A stretch of DNA of 64,000 bases, taken from contig NZ_JAHKRN010000009.1 of the NCBI RefSeq assembly GCF_019396385.1, positions 62,001 to 126,000 of the forward strand, given 5' to 3'. The notes below the pieces were generated by a model. That model searched no databases and was not told where the DNA came from. It worked only from the letters and a program-made list of their open reading frames with translations. Shown one piece after another: positions 16,654-24,998 of the stretch. Made by a program: the position numbers and the translations under genes. This DNA comes from Nonomuraea harbinensis (lineage in GTDB: Bacteria; Actinomycetota; Actinomycetes; Streptosporangiales; Streptosporangiaceae). The stretch's first letter is position 1, and each line of letters starts with the position of its first letter.

Positions 16654-17187
16654 GTGAAAATCATCGGGATCGCCGCCAGCCTCCACGCGGGTTCGTACGT
16701 CAACCGGCTCCTCGACGCCATCCGGGCCGAACTGCCGCCGGGCGCCGATCTCGAGGCGTGGACCCGCCTGCACGAGGTGCCCCCGCACGAGCCGGGACCG
16801 GCCCCCTCGGTGGTCCGCGAGCTGCTCGCGCTGGTGGCGGGGTCGGACGCGCTGGTGCTCACCGCGCCCGAGCACAGCCTGCTGCCGGTGGAGCTGGAGT
16901 ACGCCCTCGACTGGATGGCGCGGGCCGGCGTGCTGGACGGCAAGCACGTGGCCGTCATGTGCGCCAGCGCCCGCGCGTGCGGCGCCATGTGGGCGCAGGC
17001 CGAGCTGTACAAGGAGCTGATGGGCGCGGGGGCGGTGGCCGTCGGGTCCGAGCTGGTGATCTCGCCCGTGTGCCCGCACTTCGACGACGACGGCCGGCTG
17101 TGGGCCCGCGACCTGCGCGCCCAGGTGTGCGAGACGGTCGGGCAGCTGTGCCAGGCGCACCTGCGCGAACCGGTGCTGTCGGTCTGA
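16654..17187 (+). CDS. NAD(P)H-dependent FMN reductase-like flavoprotein
   Basis: A 177-residue flavodoxin-fold protein. It has the N-terminal strand-loop IIGIAASLHAGSYVNRLLD that binds the FMN phosphate and the middle loop LTAPEHSLLPVELEYALDW, a variant of the usual PEYNxSxPGxLKNALDW in which His and Leu replace the Asn and Pro/Gly. Flavin binding is still expected but may be altered. The GTG start at 16654 has GGGGAG upstream. It converges on arfB with no gap: its stop ends at 17187 and arfB's at 17188. Confidence 0.8.
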   Translation: MKIIGIAASLHAGSYVNRLLDAIRAELPPGADLEAWTRLHEVPPHEPGPAPSVVRELLALVAGSDALVLTAPEHSLLPVELEYALDWMARAGVLDGKHVAVMCASARACGAMWAQAELYKELMGAGAVAVGSELVISPVCPHFDDDGRLWARDLRAQVCETVGQLCQAHLREPVLSV

Positions 17188-17595
17188 TCAGAGGTCGCGG
17201 CGCAGCCGCTTCACCTCGGAGCGCTGCTTCTTGCCCGCCAGGCGGCGCTCGACCGAGCCGCGGGTCGGCTTGGTGGGGCGCCTGCGCTTGGGCGGCGGCG
17301 CGATGGCCTCACGGATCCGCTGGGCCAGCCGCTGCTGCGCGGCCTCCCTGTTGCGGAGCTGGGAACGGTGTTCGGAGGCGGCGATCGTGATCGTCGGCGA
17401 GCCGAGCCGCTCCAGGGCGCGGGCCTTCAGCGCGGGCGGCAGCGCCGTGCTGGACGCCACGTCGAAGGTCAGCTCCACCCGGCTGTCGGTGGTGTTGACC
17501 CCCTGCCCGCCCGGGCCCGAGGACCGGGAGAAACGCCAGACGAGCTCGGCGTCGGGGATGACGACCGAGTCGTTGACGACCAGCGTGGCGGGCAT
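17188..17595 (-). CDS. arfB: Alternative ribosome-rescue factor ArfB (peptidyl-tRNA hydrolase)
   Basis: A 135-residue member of the class I release-factor fold. The GGQ loop reads RSSGPGGQGVNTTDSRVEL, followed by the basic C-terminal tail (KRRRPTKPTRGSVERRLAGKK) that inserts into the empty mRNA channel of stalled ribosomes. It should release peptides from non-stop complexes. The ATG at 17595 gives the usual ArfB length; the 168-base gap to the next divergent gene presumably holds both promoters. Confidence 0.92.
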   Translation of the reverse strand: MPATLVVNDSVVIPDAELVWRFSRSSGPGGQGVNTTDSRVELTFDVASSTALPPALKARALERLGSPTITIAASEHRSQLRNREAAQQRLAQRIREAIAPPPKRRRPTKPTRGSVERRLAGKKQRSEVKRLRRDL

Positions 17596-17763
17596 GACGA
17601 TCCTTCCTCTGTGCACGGTCAACGTATAGACGGGCGAGTGTGCCGGGCAACGACATTTCCTGTCATACCTCCAACATCCCCGGTATGTGCGTGATTCCGC
17701 GGGGTTGACGGCGCCCCGCAAGCGGCGTATGCCACTATCGCGCATCCATCACCTGGGGGAGTC

Positions 17764-18570
17764 ATGACGGCAGGCATCGTCGGCGTGCACGGCATCGGCA
17801 AGTACGACTACTACCTCAGGGCGGGCGGGTCCGCCGCCGGGGCGGCCACGGCCATGCGGGAGAAGTGGGACCGCTACCTGCACGCCTCGCTCGGCGGCCC
17901 GGCCAGGACGTACTTCAGCGAGGTCGCGTACTTCTCCCACCTGCTCCGCGACCCCGCCGCAACGCGCCCGGCCCCGCTGCGGGCCGCCCGCGGCGACGCG
18001 GCGGGCTGGGCCGCGAACCTCGGCTTCGGCGAGTACGTCACCGGCACCCTGAGGTCGTTCACCGCCTGGGTGCTGTCCCGGCTGGAGGGCCGTTCGGCCG
18101 CGTTCGCCGAGCTGTTCGCCCCCGAGGTCGCCGCGTACCTCACCGACCAGGGCAGGCGCGAACGGGTCCGGGGGGCGGTCGCCGACACCATCCGCCGTAA
18201 CCGGCCCAGGGTGGTCATCGCCCACTCTCTCGGCAGCGTCGTCACGTACGAGACCTTCTGGGCGTATCCCGACCTGGAGACGGACCTGCTCATCACGCTG
18301 GGCAGCCCGCTCGGCATGCGTGAGGTGATCTTCGAGCGGCTGCTGCCCGCCCCGGTCAACGGCCGCGGCGAGCGGCCCAAGGGCGTGCGGCGCTGGGTGA
18401 ACATCGCCGACAAGGACGACATCGCGGCCATCCCGCCCGCGCTGGCCGGCTGCTTCACCGGCGTCGACGCCGAGGAGCTGGTCAACCTCGACTGGATCGA
18501 CTTCCACACCGCCGAGAAGTACCTCGGCTGCCCGGCGCTCGGGCCGCATCTGCGACCATTCCTCGGATGA
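17764..18570 (+). CDS. Alpha/beta-hydrolase-like protein
   Basis: A 268-residue protein that starts with the strand GIVGVHGIGKYDYY (oxyanion-type HGIG turn). It has the nucleophile elbow AHSLGSVVTYE, a typical lipase-type GxSxG variant, and a possible acid/histidine region near DKDDIAAIPP. No signal peptide. The substrate is unknown. It overlaps the following HAD gene by 4 bases (ATGA), so the two are co-translated. Confidence 0.75.
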   Translation: MTAGIVGVHGIGKYDYYLRAGGSAAGAATAMREKWDRYLHASLGGPARTYFSEVAYFSHLLRDPAATRPAPLRAARGDAAGWAANLGFGEYVTGTLRSFTAWVLSRLEGRSAAFAELFAPEVAAYLTDQGRRERVRGAVADTIRRNRPRVVIAHSLGSVVTYETFWAYPDLETDLLITLGSPLGMREVIFERLLPAPVNGRGERPKGVRRWVNIADKDDIAAIPPALAGCFTGVDAEELVNLDWIDFHTAEKYLGCPALGPHLRPFLG

Positions 18571-19145
18571 GATGGATCCTCTTCGACTACGGCAACGTCC
18601 TGTCCCTCGCCCAGCCGGTCGCCGAGGCGGAGGCCATGGCCCGTGCCGCCGGCGCCGACCCCGCCGAGTTCCTGCGTGAATACTGGGCCCACCGGCTGGA
18701 GTTCGACCGGGGCGCCCTCGGCCCGGCCGAGTACTGGGCGAAGGCCGCGGGCCGGCCCCTGTCCGCGGCCGAGCTCGACCGGCTGATCGCCATGGACGCG
18801 GCCAGCTGGTCGCACCCCGACGAGGGCTCCCTGGCGATCCTGCGCGAGCTGCTGGAGCGGGGCCGCGACGTCGCCCTGCTGTCGAACGCGCCCGCCTGCG
18901 TCGCCGACGCCCTGGACGAGCTGCCCTGGATCGCCGCCATCCCGCACCGCTTTTACAGCGCCCGGCTCGGCCTGGTCAAACCCGACCGGCGGATCTACCA
19001 GCACGTCGCCGCCGAGCTCGCGGCCGACCCCGCCGACGTGCTCTTCGTCGACGACCGCGAGGACAACGTCGAGGGCGCCCGCGCGGCCGGCATGCGGGCG
19101 GTCCGCTACACCGGCGCCCCGGCCCTCCGCGCCCACCTGGAGTGA
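18567..19145 (+). CDS. HAD-IA family hydrolase
   Basis: A 192-residue HAD phosphatase-like protein: motif I is LFDYGNVL (the second Asp of DxD is Gly-Asn), motif II VALLSNAP, motif III KPDRRIY and motif IV FVDDREDNVEGA. A small helical cap sits between motifs I and II. Replacement of the usual second Asp by Asn is seen in several HAD-IA members. Probably a phosphatase on a small metabolite; substrate unknown. It is coupled to the preceding hydrolase gene. Confidence 0.85.
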   Translation: MRWILFDYGNVLSLAQPVAEAEAMARAAGADPAEFLREYWAHRLEFDRGALGPAEYWAKAAGRPLSAAELDRLIAMDAASWSHPDEGSLAILRELLERGRDVALLSNAPACVADALDELPWIAAIPHRFYSARLGLVKPDRRIYQHVAAELAADPADVLFVDDREDNVEGARAAGMRAVRYTGAPALRAHLE

Positions 19146-19168
19146 GCCGGAGGAGGGCGACGGGTGTT

Positions 19169-19212
19169 GTTCATCCCCCTTTGACGCCGCTTTCACGGCC
19201 TGGTCAGCGGGT
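19169..19212 (+). promoter_or_regulatory. PHO-box array: four 11-nt direct repeats
   Basis: Four consecutive 11-base units begin GTTCA, TTTGA, TTTCA and GGTCA at 19169, 19180, 19191 and 19202. The 11-base period and GTTCA core match the direct-repeat units bound by the phosphate regulator PhoP in Streptomyces. They end 18 bases before the phoD start, so phosphate starvation should activate this gene. Confidence 0.7.
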
Positions 19213-19229
19213 GCGGACATACCTGGAGC

Positions 19230-20738
19230 GTGGACCGCAGATCCTTCCTCACCGCGGCTGCCGCGGGCCTCCTCGCCCCGCGGGCCGGCACGTCGCCCAG
19301 AACGCTCAGAGCCGACCCGTTCACCCTCGGCGTCGCCTCCGGCGACCCGTCCCCCGGCGGGGTCGTGCTCTGGACCCGCCTGGCCACCGACCCGCTCGGC
19401 GGCGCCGGCCTCGGCGGCATGCCCTCCCGCGACGTCGACGTCAGCTGGCAGCTCGCCGCCGACGAGCGCTTCTCCGAGATCGTCACCTCCGGTACGGTCA
19501 CCGCCCGCGCCCGCGACGCCCACAGCGTGCACGTCGAGGTCGAGGGCCTGGACCCGGGCAGGGAGTACTTCTACCGCTTCCGCGCCGAAGGCCGGCTCTC
19601 ACCCGAGGGCCGCACCAGGACCACGCCCGCCGCCGGCGTGGAGACGCCGCTGGCCTTCGCCGTCGCCGCCTGCGCCCATTTCGAGCACGGCTTCTACACC
19701 GCCTACCGGCGCCTGGCCGAGCAGGAACCCGACCTGGTGGTGTTCCTCGGCGACTACCTGTACGAGTACGCGCCGAGCGGCTACACCGCGCTGTCCGGGA
19801 AGCGGGTCCGCACCCACACCCCCGGCAAGTGCGCCACCCTGGCCGACTACCGGCTGCGGCACGCCCAGTACAAGAGCGACCACGACCTCCAGGCCGCGCA
19901 CGCCGCCGCGCCCTGGCTCGTGGCGTTCGACGACCACGAGGTGGAGAACAACTGGGCCGGCCCCGTCTCCAGCACCGGCGCCCCCGCCTTCGACCGGCGC
20001 AGGGCCGCCGCCTTCCGCGCCTACTACGAGAACATGCCGCTGCGCCGCGGCAGCCTGCGCGGCGCCGCCATCCAGGTGAACCGGCGCGTCTCCTGGGGCT
20101 CGCTCGCACGCTTCCACCTGCTCGACACCCGGCAGTTCCGCGACGACCAGGCCTGCGGCGACGGCGTGCGCTCCGGCTGCGACGAGCGCCTGTCCACCGG
20201 GCGCACCCTGCTCGGCGACGGCCAGTGGCGCTGGCTGGAGGACGGCCTCCAGGGCTCCGACACCCGCTGGAACCTGCTCGGCCAGCAGATCATGATGACC
20301 CACCGCGACTTCCGCGCCGGCCCGGGACGGGACGTCAACCTCGACTCCTGGGACGGTTACGCCCCCGAGCGCACCCGCGTGCTGAACGCCCTGTCAGCCA
20401 CCGCCAACCCCGTCGTCCTCACCGGCGACGCCCACATGCACCACCTGGCCGACCTCAAGACCGACTTCGACGACCCGGACGCGCCCGTGGTGGCCCGCGA
20501 ACTGATCGCCACCTCGATCGCCAGCGACGGCGACGGCTACCGCGACCGCACCTGGATCGCCGAGTCCCTCGCGGAGAACCCGCACATCTCGTACATGGAC
20601 CAGCGGCGCGGGTACCTCATGGCCCGGCTGACGGGCGACGAGCTGTCGGTCGACTTCCGCACCCTCGACTACGTCTCCCGCCGCGGCGCCCCCGCCCGCA
20701 CGTCCCACCGCACCACCATCCCGGCCGAGGCGGCCTGA
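19230..20738 (+). CDS. phoD: Alkaline phosphatase PhoD, Tat-exported
   Basis: A 502-residue phosphodiesterase/alkaline phosphatase that releases phosphate outside the cell. The N-terminus MDRRSFLTAAAAGLLAPRAG is a twin-arginine signal. The N-terminal PhoD domain (FTLGVASGDPSPGGVVLWTRL) is followed by metal-binding blocks AACAHFEHGFYTAYRRL, VVFLGDYLYEYAP, FDDHEVENNWAG and VLTGDAHMHHLADLK. The GTG at 19230 has CTGGAG just upstream. Promoter-proximal 11-nt repeats indicate PhoR-PhoP control. Confidence 0.95.
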   Translation: MDRRSFLTAAAAGLLAPRAGTSPRTLRADPFTLGVASGDPSPGGVVLWTRLATDPLGGAGLGGMPSRDVDVSWQLAADERFSEIVTSGTVTARARDAHSVHVEVEGLDPGREYFYRFRAEGRLSPEGRTRTTPAAGVETPLAFAVAACAHFEHGFYTAYRRLAEQEPDLVVFLGDYLYEYAPSGYTALSGKRVRTHTPGKCATLADYRLRHAQYKSDHDLQAAHAAAPWLVAFDDHEVENNWAGPVSSTGAPAFDRRRAAAFRAYYENMPLRRGSLRGAAIQVNRRVSWGSLARFHLLDTRQFRDDQACGDGVRSGCDERLSTGRTLLGDGQWRWLEDGLQGSDTRWNLLGQQIMMTHRDFRAGPGRDVNLDSWDGYAPERTRVLNALSATANPVVLTGDAHMHHLADLKTDFDDPDAPVVARELIATSIASDGDGYRDRTWIAESLAENPHISYMDQRRGYLMARLTGDELSVDFRTLDYVSRRGAPARTSHRTTIPAEAA

Positions 20739-20754
20739 ACGCCGGGGCCGCCGG

Positions 20755-22104
20755 TCACCGGGCGCCCAGCGCGTATCCGTACAACCCCTCGCCGGAGCCC
20801 ATCTCGCGCGCCCTGCCGAACCGCGGCGCCGCCCCCTCGCCGCGCCTCCCCGGCAGGGACGTCACGACGCCCCTGCCCGGCGCGGCCACCACCAGCGTGG
20901 CGGGCCCCTCGCCCGGCGCGGGCAGCACCGACACCGTGCTGCCCTTCTCCTTGATCCGTACGTCCCCGTACCGGGACAGGCCGCCCCGCGGCGAGCCCGG
21001 CATCACCTGCACCGAGTCCTCGCCGGGCACCCCCACCGCCAGCTCGTCGTCCCCGTCGCCGTCGAGGTCGCCCGCCGCCAGCGACGCGCCGAACCGGTCG
21101 TAGTAGCGCGGCTCGCCCTTCAGGAGCCGCTGCGTCCACATCTCCGACCGGGCGCCGCGCAGCCCGTTCCGGGTCCCGTACACCACGTGCAGGGCGCCGT
21201 CGCCGTAGTCCATCGCCCGCTGCCCGGCGGTGAGCCCCTCGCCGGGGACGCCGATGGCCAGGTCGTCGCGCCCGTCGCCGTCGAAGTCGCCGGTCGCCAG
21301 CGCCGCGCCGAACGCGTCCCACTTCTCCGCCGAGCCCGCGACCCCCGGCGAGCTCTGGGTCAGCCGCAGCGCCCGCCGCCGGCGCGGGTCCAGCACGGTG
21401 ACCGAGCCCTGGCCGTCCTTCGTGACCGTGTCGGCGGGCGCGCCCACCACCAGCTCGTCGCGCCCGTCACCGTCGAAGTCGCCCGCGGCGAGCGTCTCGC
21501 CCCACCCGTCGGTGGCCCGCGCCGCCTGCCGCACCCAGCCGGTGCGCTGGGTGATCGGGTACGGTTCGCGCCCCTTCATCCAGAACACCGTCACCCCGCC
21601 GCCTCGGCCGCGCCCGGGAGCGCCCACGGCCAGCTCGTCCCGGCCGTCGCCGTCGAAGTCGCCGGCGGCCAGCGACGCCCCGAACCGGTCGCTCGACGGT
21701 TCGTCCAGCGACAGCTCCTCACCGGGCCGCAGCCCGCCGGGGGAGCCGTGGTAGAGCTGCACCACCCCGTTCCCGTCCGCGCCGGGCACCCGGTCGCCGA
21801 GGAACTCGTCCGGCACCCCCACCGCCAGGTCGGCGCACCGGTCGCCGTCGAAGTGGCCCACGGCCAGCGACGCGCCGAACGCGTCACCCGGCTCGGGCTC
21901 GTCCTGGGCCAGCCGCTGTTCGCGTCCCGACCCGTACAGGATGGTCACGGAACCGGCCCGCCGGTCGTCGTACGGGGCGGCCACGGCCAGGTCCGGACGG
22001 CCGTCGCCGTCGAAGTCGGAGGGGGCGCCGGAACACGCCGGGAGCGCCGCGCCCGTACCGGTGACGAGGGGAAGAATCAGGCACGCGGAGAGCAGAACAT
22101 TCAC
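20755..22104 (-). CDS. Secreted FG-GAP (integrin-like) beta-propeller protein
   Basis: A 449-residue protein with at least six FG-GAP units, each containing a DxDGDGxxDLAV calcium-binding loop (for example DFDGDGRPDLAV, DFDGDGRDELAV, DLDGDGDDELAV) spaced about 60 residues apart. A degenerate last blade would complete a seven-bladed propeller. A short hydrophobic N-terminus (LLSACLILPLVTGTGAA) suggests export, though it lacks the usual basic residues, so the GTG at 22104 is uncertain. Likely an extracellular binding protein; partner unknown. It converges on phoD and is divergent from the P450 gene. Confidence 0.85.
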   Translation of the reverse strand: MNVLLSACLILPLVTGTGAALPACSGAPSDFDGDGRPDLAVAAPYDDRRAGSVTILYGSGREQRLAQDEPEPGDAFGASLAVGHFDGDRCADLAVGVPDEFLGDRVPGADGNGVVQLYHGSPGGLRPGEELSLDEPSSDRFGASLAAGDFDGDGRDELAVGAPGRGRGGGVTVFWMKGREPYPITQRTGWVRQAARATDGWGETLAAGDFDGDGRDELVVGAPADTVTKDGQGSVTVLDPRRRRALRLTQSSPGVAGSAEKWDAFGAALATGDFDGDGRDDLAIGVPGEGLTAGQRAMDYGDGALHVVYGTRNGLRGARSEMWTQRLLKGEPRYYDRFGASLAAGDLDGDGDDELAVGVPGEDSVQVMPGSPRGGLSRYGDVRIKEKGSTVSVLPAPGEGPATLVVAAPGRGVVTSLPGRRGEGAAPRFGRAREMGSGEGLYGYALGAR

Positions 22105-22138
22105 ACCTCAAGTCATGCCGCGCCCAGCCGAACCCGGA

Positions 22139-22173
22139 TTGAACGCCCCGGGAACGTGCCAGGATAGGCACGT
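22139..22173 (+). promoter_or_regulatory. Leaderless promoter with 20-bp palindrome over the P450 start
   Basis: TTGAAC at 22139-22144 is followed after 16 bases by AGGATA (22161-22166), only 5 bases before the GTG start, with no ribosome site. The perfect inverted repeat ACGTGCC-N6-GGCACGT spans 22154-22173 and covers both the -10 and the start codon. This is a good place for a repressor to act. Confidence 0.5.
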
Positions 22174-23401
22174 GGACATCGACCTCGCTGATCTTGACTT
22201 CTGGCGCAGGCCGCTCAAGGAGCGGCACGAGGCGTTCGCCCGGCTCCGGCAGCTGGACCATCCGGTGTTCTTCCCGGAGAAGAAGGTGCCGTTCCTGCGC
22301 TCCGGCGCCGGCTTCTACGCCCTGGTGCGCCACGCCGACGTGGTCGAGGCCAGCCGCAACGCCAAGGTCTTCTCCAGCGAGCCGGCCGTCACCAACCCCG
22401 AGCCGCCCGGCTGGGTCAAGCAGGTGTTCGGCGAGTCGATGGTCAACATGGATGACCCGCGACACGCCCGGCTGCGCCGCATCGTGACCCGCTCGTTCAG
22501 CCCCAAGATGCTCGCGGGGCTGCAGTCCGACATCGAGTCGGCCTGCGGGCGCATCGTCGACGACGCCGTCGCGCAGGGGCCGCGCGACTTCGTCCAGCAG
22601 GTCGCCGCCCGGCTGCCCATCCACGTCATCTGCGACATGCTCGACATCCCGCAGGAGTGGCGCGAACGGGTCCACAAGCACGTCGACATCTCCACCGCCT
22701 ACACCGGCATCCGGCCCAGCCTGGCCCGCACCGTCCAGATGGCCGGGCAGAACATGCTGGCCCTGCTCGCCCTCCAGCGCATGGTGATCAAGCTGGGCCA
22801 CGAACGCGCCGCCGACCCCAAGGGCGACCTGGTCTCCCTCCTGGTCACCGCCAACCCCGACGGCGAGAAGCTCACCTACCGCGAGCTCGGCTCGTTCTTC
22901 GCGCTGCTGCTGGTCGCCGGCAACGAGACCGCGCGCAACACCATGGCCCACGGCATCAAGCTGCTCACCGACAACCCGGCGCAGCGCGAGCTGCTCATGA
23001 GCGACTTCGACGCGCACATCGGCAACACCATCGAGGAGATGGTCCGCCACGTCTCGCCGATCATGCAGTTCCGGCGCACGCTCACGCAGGACTACTCGCT
23101 GCGCGGGCTGGAGCTGAAGAAGGGCGACAAGGTCGTGCTCTTCTACGGCTCGGCCAACCGCGACGAGTCCGTCTTCCCCGACCCGGACCGGTTCGACATC
23201 ACCCGCGACACCAAGCCGCACGTCGGCTTCGGCGGCCCCGGCCCCCACTTCTGCCTCGGCGCCAACCTGGCCAGGCAGGAGCTGCGCACCATGTTCAGGA
23301 CGCTGCTGACGAGGCTGCCCGGCATCCGCACCGTCGGCGAGCCGGAGCTGCTGGAGTCCAACTTCGACAACAGCGTCCGCAGTCAGGCCTTCACCTTCTG
23401 A
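22172..23401 (+). CDS. Cytochrome P450
   Basis: A 409-residue soluble P450. It has the I-helix oxygen-activation motif LLVAGNETARN, the ExxR helix (EEMVR), the PDPDRFDITRD block and the haem-thiolate loop VGFGGPGPHFCLGANLARQE. The overall style (EVxF...GGPGPHFCLGA) resembles actinobacterial CYP124/125/142-type enzymes that hydroxylate lipid side chains, but the substrate is not certain. No ferredoxin or reductase gene is adjacent. The GTG at 22172 appears leaderless. The last 19 bases overlap the 3' end of the convergent MFS gene. Confidence 0.93.
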   Translation: MDIDLADLDFWRRPLKERHEAFARLRQLDHPVFFPEKKVPFLRSGAGFYALVRHADVVEASRNAKVFSSEPAVTNPEPPGWVKQVFGESMVNMDDPRHARLRRIVTRSFSPKMLAGLQSDIESACGRIVDDAVAQGPRDFVQQVAARLPIHVICDMLDIPQEWRERVHKHVDISTAYTGIRPSLARTVQMAGQNMLALLALQRMVIKLGHERAADPKGDLVSLLVTANPDGEKLTYRELGSFFALLLVAGNETARNTMAHGIKLLTDNPAQRELLMSDFDAHIGNTIEEMVRHVSPIMQFRRTLTQDYSLRGLELKKGDKVVLFYGSANRDESVFPDPDRFDITRDTKPHVGFGGPGPHFCLGANLARQELRTMFRTLLTRLPGIRTVGEPELLESNFDNSVRSQAFTF

Positions 23402-24780
23402 GGGTCGAGCACGTTCTCCCTGACGGCGACGGCCGTCACCAGCGCCGCCACGCCCATCATCACCGCGCTGACCAGCATCGCCCGGCGGAACCCCGCGTCG
23501 AACACCGCCGGGTTCCTGAAGGCGTCCCCGACCAGCCCCACCAGGGGCGGCACCGCGGCCACCGCGAGCAGCCCGCCGGTGCGCGCCACCGCGTTGTTGA
23601 TCCCGCTCGCCGTGCCCGCGTGACGGTCGTCGGCGGTGGCCAGCACGGTCGCGGTCAGCGGCGCCACCGCCGCCGACAGCCCCAGCCCGAACACGGTGAC
23701 CGCCGGAAGCACGACCAGCGCGTACGACACGCCGGCGCCGATCGTGCTCATGAGCACGAACCCCACGCCAGCCAGCAGGATCCCGCCCGTCATCGGCCAG
23801 CGCGGCCCGTGCCGCTTGGCCAGCTCGCCGGCGCGCGGCGACAGCAGCAGCATCAGCACGGTGACCGGCAGCAGCGCCGACGCCGCCGCCAGCGGCGAGA
23901 ACCCCGACACCACCTGCAACTGCACGGCCAGCAGGAAGAACACCACGCCCATCGCCCCGTACATGACGAGCGTGACCGCGTTCACCGCCGAGAACACCCG
24001 GCCGGCGAACAGGCCGACCGGCACCAGCGCGTCCGGCGACCGGCGCCACTCCAGCACCACGAACGCCGCTCCCAGCAGCACGCCCGCGACCAGCGGCACC
24101 GGCGCGTCCAGCTCGATCAGCCCGTACGTGATCCCGGCCAGCGACAGCGCGGCCAGCACCGACCCCAGCACGTCGAAACGGCCCGCCGCCCGCTCGTCCC
24201 TGCTCTCCGGCACGTGCCGGGCCGCCACCAGCAGCGCCGGCGCCGCCAGCGGCAGGTTGATCAGGAACGCCCACCGCCAGCCGGCCGTCTGCACCATCGC
24301 CCCGCCCAGCAGCGGCCCCACCGCGCTCGCCACCCCGCCCAGCCCCGACCAGACGCCGATCGCCCGCGGCCGGTCCGCCTTGGAGAACGACGCCTGGATG
24401 ATCGCCAGCGAGCCCGGCGTGAGCAGCGCCCCGCCCACCCCCTGCAGGGCGCGGGCCGCGATGAGGAACTCGATCGTCGGCGCCGCCGCGCACAGCGCCG
24501 ACGCCAGCGCGAACCAGACCATCCCGATCAGGAACACCCGGCGCCTGCCGAACCGGTCGCCCAGCGAGCCGCCCAGCAGGATCAGACCGGCGAGCGTGAG
24601 CGTGTAGGCGTTCACCGTCCACTGCAGGCCCGCCATGCCGGCCCCCAGCTCGGCGCCGAGGAAGGGCAGCGCCACGTTGACCACCGTGCTGTCGAGCATC
24701 GCCAGCCCCGACCCCAGCACGGTCGCCGCCAGCACCCACCGGCCACGCGCCGATCGGAGCTCGATGTGCCCGTCGTCCAT
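23383..24780 (-). CDS. MFS drug efflux transporter, DHA2 (14-helix) family
   Basis: A 465-residue proton-coupled antiporter in the EmrB/QacA group. It has motif A (GGSLGDRFGRRRVFLIG), the ARALQGVGGALLTPGSLAII segment and motif C (GVWSGLGGVASAVGPLLGG), with about 14 membrane helices. It should export toxic compounds. The ATG at 24780 has GGGAGG upstream. It is divergent from the small HTH protein at 24999, whose operator-like repeat lies between the two. Confidence 0.92.
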   Translation of the reverse strand: MDDGHIELRSARGRWVLAATVLGSGLAMLDSTVVNVALPFLGAELGAGMAGLQWTVNAYTLTLAGLILLGGSLGDRFGRRRVFLIGMVWFALASALCAAAPTIEFLIAARALQGVGGALLTPGSLAIIQASFSKADRPRAIGVWSGLGGVASAVGPLLGGAMVQTAGWRWAFLINLPLAAPALLVAARHVPESRDERAAGRFDVLGSVLAALSLAGITYGLIELDAPVPLVAGVLLGAAFVVLEWRRSPDALVPVGLFAGRVFSAVNAVTLVMYGAMGVVFFLLAVQLQVVSGFSPLAAASALLPVTVLMLLLSPRAGELAKRHGPRWPMTGGILLAGVGFVLMSTIGAGVSYALVVLPAVTVFGLGLSAAVAPLTATVLATADDRHAGTASGINNAVARTGGLLAVAAVPPLVGLVGDAFRNPAVFDAGFRRAMLVSAVMMGVAALVTAVAVRENVLDPQKVKA

Positions 24781-24853
24781 TGCGAACCTCCCCAGGCAGC
24801 AGCACAGCCGGCGGCCTCAGGCATTCCCCGCAGCTCAACCCCGGGCACCAGGA

Positions 24854-24958
24854 TCACGGGCGGCGCCCCTCCCGCAGGCGGCTCAGAGCTGGGCCGCCAC
24901 CTCCCGCAGGCGCGCGGAGGCGTCGCCGGAAACCGGGTCGCCGTCGTGCCAGATCCAT
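24854..24958 (-). CDS. Possible 34-residue Arg-rich leader peptide before the MFS gene
   Basis: An ATG at 24958, preceded by GGGAGCGATAGGGA, opens a 34-codon frame (MDLARRRPGFRRRLRAPAGG at its start) ending at 24854, upstream of and in line with the MFS gene. It could be a regulatory leader of an efflux gene or chance. An alternative frame here reads like a coding end (RLREVAAQL-stop) but has no start. Low confidence. Confidence 0.2.
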   Translation of the reverse strand: MDLARRRPGFRRRLRAPAGGGGPALSRLREGRRP

Positions 24959-24959
24959 T

Positions 24960-24982
24960 CCCTATCGCTCCCTTCGATAGGG
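24960..24982. promoter_or_regulatory. Perfect 8-bp inverted repeat between MFS and HTH genes
   Basis: CCCTATCG, a 7-base spacer and CGATAGGG form a perfect inverted repeat whose right arm runs into a TAGGGT -10-like box, 16 bases before the HTH start. It is a plausible site for autoregulation by the HTH protein and control of the divergent efflux gene. Confidence 0.55.
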
Positions 24983-24998
24983 TAGGTTGAGGATATAT

